Under the pieces are notes generated by a model. The model was given only the letters and a program-made list of their open reading frames with translations. It was not told the DNA's origin and searched no databases. Shown one piece after another: positions 31,910-38,213 of a stretch of 45,280 bases of DNA. The stretch lies in assembly GCF_016862315.1 (NCBI RefSeq), contig NZ_BOMS01000069.1, positions 1-45,280 on the forward strand. Reading direction: 5' to 3'. The position numbers were made by a program, and so were the translations under genes. Position 1 is the stretch's first letter, and each line of letters opens with the position of its first letter. This DNA is from Actinoplanes palleronii. GTDB lineage: Bacteria > Actinomycetota > Actinomycetes > Mycobacteriales > Micromonosporaceae.

Positions 31910-32868
31910 CCAACCTCGTCGACCGTTACGTGTTCACCGCGCTGCGCCGGATCCCCGAGCAGCAGCGCTCCGACATCGACCGGGAGCTGCGCGCCTCGAT
32001 CGAGGACGCGGTCGAGTCCCGTCTCGACGCCGGCGAGAGCCGGGAGGCCGCCGTCGAGGCCGCGCTGACCGAGCTCGGCGATCCCGACCGGCTCGCCGAC
32101 AGCTACTCGGGACGGCCCGGCTACCTGATCGGGCCGGAGATGTTCCCGATCTGGCGCAGCGTGATGAAGACCCTGTTCACGATGGCGCTGCCGGTCGTCA
32201 TCGCGGTGATCGTCGTCGTCCAGCTGTTCGACGACCCGAGCATCGGCACGGTGATCGGCACCGCCGTCTCCTCGCTGATCACGGTCGGCGCGCACATGGC
32301 GTTCTGGACCACGCTGAGCTTCGCCGTGCTCGAGCGCACCGGCGTCGGCCGCACCGACCTGAAGCGGGACTGGTCGCTCAAGGACCTGCCGAAATATGAG
32401 CCCGGCCGGGCCACCACGCCCCAGCTGATCAGCGGTCTGGTCTGGGTGGCGCTGCTGATCGCGGCGCTGGTGCTGCAGCAGTTCACGTTCACCGACGTGC
32501 CGCTGCTCGACCCGGCGAACTGGGCGTTCTGGTGGCCGGTGCTGATCGCGCTGTTCGTGCTCCGCGGTCTCTACCACGTCTGGCTGCACCGGGTCGGCAG
32601 GTGGACCATGACGGTCGCGGCGGTCAACGCGGCACTGACCGTGGTCACCACCGCGCCGATGGTCTGGCTGCTCGCCACCGACAGGTTCTTCAACCCGGCG
32701 TTCCACGGCTTCCTCGAGCTGGAGGGTGGCGACGTGAAGACCTGGTTGACCACCACGGTGATCGCGGTGGTGGTGCTGGGCGGCCTGTGGGACATCTTCG
32801 AGACCACGAAGCGGGCCGTGCAGGAGCGCCGCGGACTGCCCACGCAGGTGCCCGGAACCGGCCTCTAG
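31906..32868 (+). CDS. HAAS/DUF1700-type membrane protein
   Basis: A 320-residue protein. The N-terminal cytoplasmic domain (about 1-70) is a HAAS-like helical unit (LRRIPEQQRSDIDRELRASIEDAVESRL, EAALTELGDPDRLADSY). It is followed by six membrane helices in pairs (LFTMALPVVIAVIVVVQLF; IGTAVSSLITVGAHMAF; LISGLVWVALLIAALVLQQF; WAFWWPVLIALFVLRGLYHVW; VAAVNAALTVVTTAPMVWLL; WLTTTVIAVVVLGGLWDIF). The HAAS domain is found in proteins that interact with PadR repressors. ATG 31906 overlaps the PadR stop. The function is unknown; it may sense membrane state and release PadR. The stop is at 32868, next to a 22-bp tandem repeat. Confidence 0.88.
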   Translation: MTNLVDRYVFTALRRIPEQQRSDIDRELRASIEDAVESRLDAGESREAAVEAALTELGDPDRLADSYSGRPGYLIGPEMFPIWRSVMKTLFTMALPVVIAVIVVVQLFDDPSIGTVIGTAVSSLITVGAHMAFWTTLSFAVLERTGVGRTDLKRDWSLKDLPKYEPGRATTPQLISGLVWVALLIAALVLQQFTFTDVPLLDPANWAFWWPVLIALFVLRGLYHVWLHRVGRWTMTVAAVNAALTVVTTAPMVWLLATDRFFNPAFHGFLELEGGDVKTWLTTTVIAVVVLGGLWDIFETTKRAVQERRGLPTQVPGTGL

Positions 32869-32935
32869 CGCTTCGCTGAGCCCGAGCCCGTGCTTCGCTG
32901 AGCCCGAGCCTGTGTTTCGCTAAGCCCGAGCCCGT
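32869..32935. repeat. 22-bp tandem repeat overlapping the response regulator 3' end
   Basis: Three tandem units with core CTTCGCTGAGCCCGAGCC: the first near 32870, the second near 32892 and the third (TTTCGCTAAGCCCGAGCC) near 32914, ending in the last codons of the minus-strand response regulator gene, whose TAG is at 32920-32922. The copies likely arose by duplication of the gene's 3' end. They sit between two convergent genes. Confidence 0.7.
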
Positions 32936-33294
32936 GTGAGCAGTGCCTGAATCCGGGACACCAGCTCACGCGGGCTGAACGGCTTCGTCACGTAGTCGTC
33001 CGCGCCGGCGCTGAACCCGCCCTCGACGTCCTGCTCCTGCACCCGGGCGGTGAGCATGATGATCAGCATGCCGGCGGTGGACGGATCGGCCCGCAGCATC
33101 CGGCACACCTCGATGCCGGACAGCAGCGGCATCGAGACGTCCAGCACGGCGAGGGTCGGATGGTGCGACCGGGCCATCTCCACCGCGGCCTGCCCGTCGC
33201 CGACCGTGAGCACCTCGAGTCCGGCCTGCTCCAGCTTGAACGCCACCAGGTCACGGATGTCGGCGTCGTCGTCGGCCACCAGGACCGTGGTCAC
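32920..33294 (-). CDS. Receiver-only response regulator
   Basis: A 124-residue CheY-like domain without an output domain. The phosphoacceptor is D52 (LAVLDVSMP), with the acidic pocket DDD at 8-10, T82 (MLTAR) and K104 (VTKPFS). Such proteins act as phosphorelay intermediates or signal by protein contact. No histidine kinase gene is near. GTG/ATG at 33294 is the start, with the AGCTGCC leader lacking a strong Shine-Dalgarno. Its 3' end carries the tandem repeat described separately. It is divergent from a 77-residue protein gene across an AT-rich palindrome. Confidence 0.92.
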   Translation of the reverse strand: MTTVLVADDDADIRDLVAFKLEQAGLEVLTVGDGQAAVEMARSHHPTLAVLDVSMPLLSGIEVCRMLRADPSTAGMLIIMLTARVQEQDVEGGFSAGADDYVTKPFSPRELVSRIQALLTRARA

Positions 33295-33325
33295 GGCAGC
33301 TCCCCTCGATCAAAATCACTACCTG

Positions 33326-33345
33326 AATGACCATATACGGTCATT
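33326..33345. promoter_or_regulatory. AT-rich inverted repeat between divergent genes
   Basis: AATGACC (33326-33332) and GGTCATT (33339-33345) pair exactly around ATATAC, a 7+6+7 palindrome in an otherwise GC-rich region. It lies 32 bp from the response regulator start and 149 bp from the small gene on the other strand. It looks like an operator for an unidentified dimeric regulator. Confidence 0.6.
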
Positions 33346-33493
33346 TCCGCCTTTGGCGGGCAGTCCCGGAATGCCGAGCCGGCCGCCCCGGCGAACCTCG
33401 CAACCCAGCCGCAACCGTGGTGCGACCGGTCTGCATCCCCGCAGCGGTCTCCTGATTGCCGGACACCGCACGGACCGCACCGAGAGGAACCGC

Positions 33494-33727
33494 ATGACTG
33501 CACTGATCTACGACATCCGCACCGAGGCGCTCTTCGTCTCGGACCTGCAGCGTTCCCAGCGACCGACCCCCGAGTTGATCCGCGCGGCCGTCACCGCGAC
33601 GGTGGACCGGCTCGGCGAGGACGGCTGCGCGGAGCTGGTGGCGCAGGAGTTCGGCGAGCACCCGGACTGCGCGCCGGGCCGGATGCGCTGGGCCCGGACC
33701 GCGGTCCGCTCCGCGTTCGCCGCCTGA
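33494..33727 (+). CDS. Conserved-looking small hypothetical protein
   Basis: A 77-residue protein starting MTALIYDIRTEALFVSDLQRS, mostly helical and acidic (VTATVDRLGEDGCAELVAQEFGEHPDC), with a basic end (MRWARTAVRSAFAA). ATG 33494 has GAGAGGA 5 bp upstream, which decides this start over longer in-frame reading. I do not recognise the family. It has no membrane helix. It lies alone between the response regulator and a terminator hairpin at 33749. Confidence 0.75.
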   Translation: MTALIYDIRTEALFVSDLQRSQRPTPELIRAAVTATVDRLGEDGCAELVAQEFGEHPDCAPGRMRWARTAVRSAFAA

Positions 33728-33748
33728 GGCCTTCGCGGAGTCGGCGGG

Positions 33749-33779
33749 CCGGCCGGCCGTATCGGGGTCGGCCGGCCGG
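33749..33779 (+). terminator. GC-rich stem-loop after the 77-residue gene
   Basis: CCGGCCGGCCG (33749-33759) and CGGCCGGCCGG (33769-33779) pair over 11 bp with a 9-base loop, 21 bp after the stop. There is no T-run on the plus strand. A U-independent actinomycete terminator is likely. Confidence 0.65.
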
Positions 33780-34001
33780 AAAATCAAGATCAAATTCATG
33801 ATGTCGTGCGTCCGCCGGGGTACAGATCGTCGCTCCCGCCGGGACCCCTGCGGGCTTCGCTGGCCGCTGGCGCGTCCAGAACGCGAAGCCCTCCGGGGCG
33901 ACGTCCGTGGGTGGGCACGGAAGAAAACCCGTCGTCTCTCATCGCGGGAAAGGCGCGCGCCGCGCTGGCCCCGCCCCGGCCCGCGCCGTTACGCTCCCGG
34001 C
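33780..34001. other. Region upstream of the trp leader, no gene
   Basis: This gap carries the promoter for the anthranilate synthase leader transcript. Plausible elements cannot be set with confidence. It also includes repeated GGGCG/CGGGAC elements. Overlapping frames on both strands are not coding. Confidence 0.35.
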
Positions 34002-34037
34002 ATGACCGCGCGATTGAGCATGTGGTGGCCCGCCTGA
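34002..34037 (+). CDS. trpL: trp operon leader peptide (MTARLSMWWPA)
   Basis: A short coding sequence of 11 codons ends in two adjacent Trp codons (TGG TGG at 34023-34028), followed by Pro, Ala and TGA. Ribosome stalling on the Trp pair during tryptophan shortage would control folding of the RNA just downstream. It lies 111 bp before the anthranilate synthase start and is a classic trp leader. Confidence 0.88.
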   Translation: MTARLSMWWPA

Positions 34038-34071
34038 CCGGCGGCCACACTCCCCGCGCGTAAACATCACG

Positions 34072-34098
34072 CGGCCGCCTCTGTCGAGGCGGCCGTTT
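34072..34098 (+). terminator. Attenuator terminator hairpin (3:4)
   Basis: CGGCCGCCTC (34072-34081) and GAGGCGGCCG (34086-34095) pair over 10 bp with a TGTC loop and are followed by TTT at 34096-34098. It lies 51 bp upstream of the anthranilate synthase ATG, so it can stop transcription before the gene. Confidence 0.85.
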
Positions 34099-34148
34099 CG
34101 TATGGTCCGGCTTCGGCAGGGGCGTCCGCCCGACCGGAACGAGGAACC

Positions 34149-36092
34149 ATGCCCTTCGCCCTCCTGCACCGCGACGGCGCCGACCATGTCGAGGTGCTCA
34201 CCGGCGACGTGATCACTGTGGACACGCTCGCCGACATCCCGCTCGAACCCGGCCGCCCGGTGCTGGCCACGATCCCCTACCGGCAGATCACCGAACGCGG
34301 CTTCGACTGTGTCGACGACGGCGCGCCACTGGAATGCCTGCTGGTCTCGTCGGTCACCACCCAGCCGCTGAGCGACTTCCCCGCCGGTGACCTGCGGGTC
34401 TCCGGCGGCCGCTTCGACCTCGGCGACGACGAGTACGGCCGGATCGTCGAGGACGTGCTCCGCGACGAGATCGGCCACGGCGAGGGCGCCAACTTCGTCA
34501 TCCACCGGGTGTTCGAGGCGTCCGTCGAGGGTGACCCGGTGGCGGCGGCCCGCGCGGCGTTCGGCCGGCTGCTCGCGAACGAGCAGGGCACGTACTGGAC
34601 GTTCCTGGTGCACACCGGCACCCGGACGCTCGTCGGCGCCACCCCGGAACGGCACGTCAGCGTCAACGACGGCATCGTGATGATGAACCCGATCAGCGGC
34701 ACGTTCCGGCACGGCTCCGGCCCGCTGATCGACTTCTTGGAGGACCCCAAGGAGGTCGAGGAGCTCTACATGGTCCTCGACGAAGAACTGAAGATGATGG
34801 CCACCGTCGCGGAACACGGCGGCCAAGTGGCCGGGCCGTACCTGAAGCAGATGGCGCACCTCACCCACACCGAGTACCTGCTGGCCGGGCGCGGGTCGCT
34901 GGACGTCCGCGAGGTGCTGCGGGAGACCATGTTCGCGCCGACTGTCACCGGCAGTCCGATCGAGAACGCCTGCCGGGTGATCGCCCGGCACGAGAAGCGC
35001 GGCCGCCGTTACTACGCCGGGGTGCTGGCCCTGCTCTCGGTCTCCGACACCGGGGAGCAGTCCCTGGACGCCCCGATCCTGATCCGCACCGCGGAGATCA
35101 CCCCTGACGGCACGCTGCGGGTCCCGGTCGGCGCCACCCTGGTCCGGCACTCCACGGCGGCGGGCGAGGTGGCCGAGACCCACACGAAGGCGGCCGGCAT
35201 CCTGGCCGCCCTGGGCGCGTCCACCATCCCGGCGCGGGTGACCGCCCCGCCGGCCGCGGGTGAACGAGAGCTGGCCTCGCTGGCCGCCCGCAACGTCGAC
35301 CTGGCCCGCTTCTGGCTGGACTCCCGGGAGGAGGGCGCCCTCGCGGTCCCGTCCCTGACCGGCCGCACCGCCGTGATCGTCGACGGCGAGGACACGTTCA
35401 CCGCCATGCTCGCCCACCAGCTGAAAGCCCTCGGCCTCACCGTCTCCGTCCAGCCCTGGTCCACCCTCACCGGTGTGCCCTCACCCGCCGCAGCCTCGCC
35501 CGGCGCAGCCTTGTCGGGTGCCGACTTGGCCGACGCGGCCTTGGCGGCGGATCTGCTGGTGGTCGGGCCGGGGCCGGGGGATCCGGCGGATCCGGACGAC
35601 CCGAAGATGGTCACGATGCGCGGTGTGGTCGCGGCCCGGCTCGCGTCCGGGCGCCCGCTCTTCGCGGTCTGCCTGGGACAGCAGATGCTGGCCCAGCACC
35701 TGGGGCTGCCCCTGATCCGGCGGGACTCCCCCTACCAGGGGCTGGCCCGCGACGTCGACCTGTTCGGCACGGTCCGCCGGGTCGGCTTCTACTCCAGCTT
35801 CACCGCCGTCTCCCCCAGCATGGCCCTCTCCCCGGGCGCGGCCCTCTCCTCGGCCGCGGATCTCTCCCCGGGCACGGATCTCTCTCCGGCCGCCTTGATC
35901 GACTCCGCCTACGGTCCCGTGGAGATCGCCTGCGACCCCGCGGACCGCACCGTCCACGCACTACGCGGCCCGTTCTTCGCCGGCGTCCAGTTCCACCCCG
36001 AGTCGGTCCTGAGCCGCGACGGCATCGACGTTCTTCGTGAACTTCTCCCCACACTCCTCGCCGAAGTGATTAGCCCGCTCCCGAACGGGTAG
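34149..36092 (+). CDS. trpEG: Fused anthranilate synthase, TrpE-TrpG type
   Basis: A 647-residue bifunctional enzyme converting chorismate and glutamine to anthranilate. Residues ~30-400 form the chorismate-binding TrpE-like domain (GATPERHVSV, NPISGTFRHG, KEVEELYMVLDEELKMMA, TVTGSPIENA, RRYYAGVLAL). Residues ~430-640 are a class I glutamine amidotransferase with nucleophile C508 (AVCLGQQ) and H616/E618 (QFHPES). PhzE-type ADIC synthase has the same architecture, so phenazine-like use cannot be excluded by domains alone, but the trp leader argues for tryptophan synthesis. An unusual low-complexity insert (ALSPGAALSSAADLSPG) sits in the amidotransferase domain near residues 555-585. ATG 34149 has GAGGAA upstream. 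No other trp genes follow. Confidence 0.92.
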   Translation: MPFALLHRDGADHVEVLTGDVITVDTLADIPLEPGRPVLATIPYRQITERGFDCVDDGAPLECLLVSSVTTQPLSDFPAGDLRVSGGRFDLGDDEYGRIVEDVLRDEIGHGEGANFVIHRVFEASVEGDPVAAARAAFGRLLANEQGTYWTFLVHTGTRTLVGATPERHVSVNDGIVMMNPISGTFRHGSGPLIDFLEDPKEVEELYMVLDEELKMMATVAEHGGQVAGPYLKQMAHLTHTEYLLAGRGSLDVREVLRETMFAPTVTGSPIENACRVIARHEKRGRRYYAGVLALLSVSDTGEQSLDAPILIRTAEITPDGTLRVPVGATLVRHSTAAGEVAETHTKAAGILAALGASTIPARVTAPPAAGERELASLAARNVDLARFWLDSREEGALAVPSLTGRTAVIVDGEDTFTAMLAHQLKALGLTVSVQPWSTLTGVPSPAAASPGAALSGADLADAALAADLLVVGPGPGDPADPDDPKMVTMRGVVAARLASGRPLFAVCLGQQMLAQHLGLPLIRRDSPYQGLARDVDLFGTVRRVGFYSSFTAVSPSMALSPGAALSSAADLSPGTDLSPAALIDSAYGPVEIACDPADRTVHALRGPFFAGVQFHPESVLSRDGIDVLRELLPTLLAEVISPLPNG

Positions 36093-36703
36093 CGATTAGA
36101 CGCCGGTGGTCCAAGGCGATCGAGAGCCTCACCTTGGGCCACCGACCCACTCCCCGCCACCCTGGGTGAACAACCAGCCGGGCCCGGAGCAGCTGCCGCT
36201 CCCACGGGCGCCGCTCCATGGACGCACCCGCCGCTACCCCGAGGCGCACCTGCCGCTCCCAGGGGCGCCGGGAGGACGCATTCCGGCAATGCGTCACCCT
36301 GCCGCCCCCAGAGGGCCGCCAAGCGCACGCAATCCGCCATCGCGGACCCCCACAGCCCTCCCAACCACCGTCCGCGTGCACCCACCGCCCCGCCACCCAC
36401 CACTGCGGACCCTCCCCGCCCCACCAAAGCCCAACGCGGACCACCACCGCCCCACCGTCAACCACCGCGGACCGCCACCGCCCCTCCAGCAACCACCGCG
36501 GACCACCACCGCCCCTCCGTCAACCACCGCGGACCGCCACCGCCCCTCCAGCAATGAGCGCGGACCGTGACCGCCCCTCCAAAACGAGCGCGGACCGTGA
36601 CCGCCCCCGCACGACGGGCCGCACCCAGCTCCTGGCGCCCCCGCCCCGGCCGCGTTGTCCACAGGGGCTGGAAACCGCAGTTCACCCCGCAGATGCTGGA
36701 CGC
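36093..36703. repeat. Intergenic region with a 31-bp tandem repeat array
   Basis: The gap between the anthranilate synthase and the DUF559-type gene is 611 bp. From 36435 to about 36608 it consists of tandem 31-bp units beginning CGCGGACC and containing CACCGCCCCTCC: exact starts at 36435, 36466, 36497, 36528 and 36559 (the last 30 bp), plus a partial at 36589. Decayed copies run back to about 36340. The units are not palindromic and have no spacers. Between 36180 and 36300 there are two copies of GCCGCTCCCA followed by GGGCGCC. No credible gene is present. Confidence 0.8.
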
Positions 36704-37723
36704 ATGTCCGGAACTCTCTCCGATCCGCGCACCACCTACGCGTTCCATGAGCTCCTCATCCGCCAGGACGGTTTGATCACCTGGCAGCAGGCTCGGCAGT
36801 TCCTCAATGAGAAGGCCGTCCGCCACCGCATCCGCTCCGGCCGCTGGACCCGGATGCACCGCGGGCTCTACCTGACCCACACCGGCGCCCTCACCGAACG
36901 CCAGCACTGGTGGGCGGCAAGCCTCGGCGCCGGCAACGGCCGCCCCGCCCTGCTCGCCGGCGTCTCCGCCCTGCACCTGCTCGGCCTGCACCAACCCACC
37001 TCGGCACGCCCCCGGCCGCCCCGCCCCCACTCCCCGGCCTCGCCGCCGGAGACGTTCGAGCCGGTGCACGTTCTCGTGCCCGACGCCCGTCCCGACCGCA
37101 ATCCCCCGCCGGGCGTGATCGTGCATCGCACCCGCCGGCTGTGCACGGCGGATTCCTGCCCGACCGTCGCACCGCCCTGCACCACCGCCGCCCGCTCCGT
37201 CATCGACGCCGCACAGTGGGCGTTCACCGACACCGAGGCGATCGCCCTGATCGCCTCGGCTTTCCAGCAGCGCCTGGTCAGCGAGGCGCAGATCCGTCCG
37301 GTGCTGGCCCGCATCCCCCGGCTGGCCCGCCGCCGCCTGATCGAGACGACAGTCGCCGACGCCGCGGGCGGCTCCGACTCCGATTACGAGATCGAGTTCT
37401 ACCGCCTGTGCCGCCGGGCCGGTCTGCCGCACCCGGATCGGCAGCGAGCCCGCACGGACCGTTTCGGGCGGCGGCGGTACTGCGACGTCTACTTCGACCC
37501 GTGGCACCTCCAGGTCGAGATCGACGGTTCGCAGCACATGGAGGTCCGTGGCTGGTACCGGGACATGCGCGCCGCCAACGAGGCCGCGATCCACGGCACC
37601 CGGCTGCTGCGCTTCCCGGGCTGGGCGATCCGGCACCGGCCCGCCGAGGTCGTCGCGGACGTCCGCGCGGCCCTTTACGCGGCGGGCTGGCGCGGCGAGC
37701 CCCCAGCCCGGGGGGCCGCCTGA
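36704..37723 (+). CDS. AbiEi-like N-terminal domain with DUF559 nuclease-like C-terminal domain
   Basis: A 339-residue protein. The N-terminal ~55 residues (FHELLIRQDGLITWQQARQF, RSGRWTRMHRGLYLTHTG) resemble the winged-helix AbiEi antitoxin-type domain. The C-terminal ~110 residues (SDYEIEFYRLCRRAGLPHPDRQ, YCDVYFDPWHLQVEIDGSQHM, LLRFPGWAIRH) match the DUF559 / Vsr-like endonuclease fold: the E in DYEIEF, D in DVYFDP and ExD in VEIDGSQH are candidate metal-binding residues. Actinobacteria carry many such proteins; they are often annotated as antitoxin-like, but no toxin partner (AbiEii) is seen here. ATG 36704 is used; the longer frame to 36218 runs through the repeat array. Confidence 0.85.
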   Translation: MSGTLSDPRTTYAFHELLIRQDGLITWQQARQFLNEKAVRHRIRSGRWTRMHRGLYLTHTGALTERQHWWAASLGAGNGRPALLAGVSALHLLGLHQPTSARPRPPRPHSPASPPETFEPVHVLVPDARPDRNPPPGVIVHRTRRLCTADSCPTVAPPCTTAARSVIDAAQWAFTDTEAIALIASAFQQRLVSEAQIRPVLARIPRLARRRLIETTVADAAGGSDSDYEIEFYRLCRRAGLPHPDRQRARTDRFGRRRYCDVYFDPWHLQVEIDGSQHMEVRGWYRDMRAANEAAIHGTRLLRFPGWAIRHRPAEVVADVRAALYAAGWRGEPPARGAA

Positions 37724-37825
37724 CTGAAACGGGTGAATCTTGGGTCGGGTGGGGTGGGACGGGGTTTACCGAGGGGTCGTCGACGGGTATGCGCACGGCG
37801 TCGTTGACCTTCCCGGAGGGACACC

Positions 37826-38095
37826 TTGACCGAGCCGCACGTCACCCTCGATCCGCAATCGCTCAACCCGGTGGAAGAGAAGCTGCGCGGTCCGCTGGAG
37901 GACCAGCTCAGCTCCGCTCTCCAGGCCGCAACCGTGAAGATCCAGCAGCGGTACGCCGGTGAGAGCGTCGACCAGGTCACCTCGATGCTCCTGGACCAGG
38001 CCAAGTCCGGTCTGCACCCGGACATCGCCGCGGGCTTCCACCCGGACCACGAACAGCTGCGCCACGTCGCCGAGGAGATCGTCGCCCGCTCCTGA
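37826..38095 (+). CDS. Small acidic hypothetical protein
   Basis: An 89-residue protein starting at TTG 37826 with a good Shine-Dalgarno (GGAGG at 37815-37819, 6 bp spacing). It is rich in Glu/Gln/Asp/Leu and predicted helical (VEEKLRGPLEDQLSSALQAATVKIQQRYAGE, EQLRHVAEEIVARS). There is no membrane segment or Cys. I do not recognise the family; helical proteins of this size are common in Micromonosporaceae genomes. It converges on the GH63-like gene, and an 11/10-bp repeat array lies directly after its stop. Confidence 0.7.
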   Translation: MTEPHVTLDPQSLNPVEEKLRGPLEDQLSSALQAATVKIQQRYAGESVDQVTSMLLDQAKSGLHPDIAAGFHPDHEQLRHVAEEIVARS

Positions 38096-38185
38096 CGAGC
38101 GAAAGACGAGCAAAGACGAGCGAAAGACGAGCGAAAGACGAGCAAAGACGAGCGAAAGACGAGCAAAGACGAGACGAGGGCGTGG
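38096..38185. repeat. 10/11-bp tandem repeat GAGC(G)AAAGAC
   Basis: At least seven tandem units alternate GAGCGAAAGAC (11 bp) and GAGCAAAGAC (10 bp), from 38098 to about 38175, then GACGAGACGAG. It sits between two convergent genes (stop 38095 and stop 38214) and could serve as a transcription boundary. The alternating unit length suggests slippage in a coding-free stretch. Confidence 0.8.
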
Positions 38186-38213
38186 CGTCCGGGCACCCGG
38201 ACTCCACACCCCA

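Larger units (their letters stand above)
34002..34148 (+). promoter_or_regulatory. trp attenuator
   Basis: The leader peptide is followed by alternative hairpins. Segment 1:2 pairs GTGGCC-C-GCC (34025-34034, overlapping the Trp codons) with GGCGGCCAC (34040-34048). Segment 2:3 pairs GGCGGCC (34040-34046) with GGCCGCC (34073-34079), the antiterminator. Segment 3:4 is the terminator. Stalling at the Trp codons frees segment 2, so antiterminator forms and the gene is expressed; with ample Trp-tRNA the terminator forms. Confidence 0.85.

Noticed and set aside
36435..36608. 31-bp repeats considered as CRISPR
   Set aside because: The units are directly adjacent with no unique spacers and no cas genes are near.
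38096..38185. 10/11-bp repeats considered as CRISPR or a replication origin iteron
   Set aside because: No spacers, no Rep protein, no DnaA boxes and the array lies between convergent genes.
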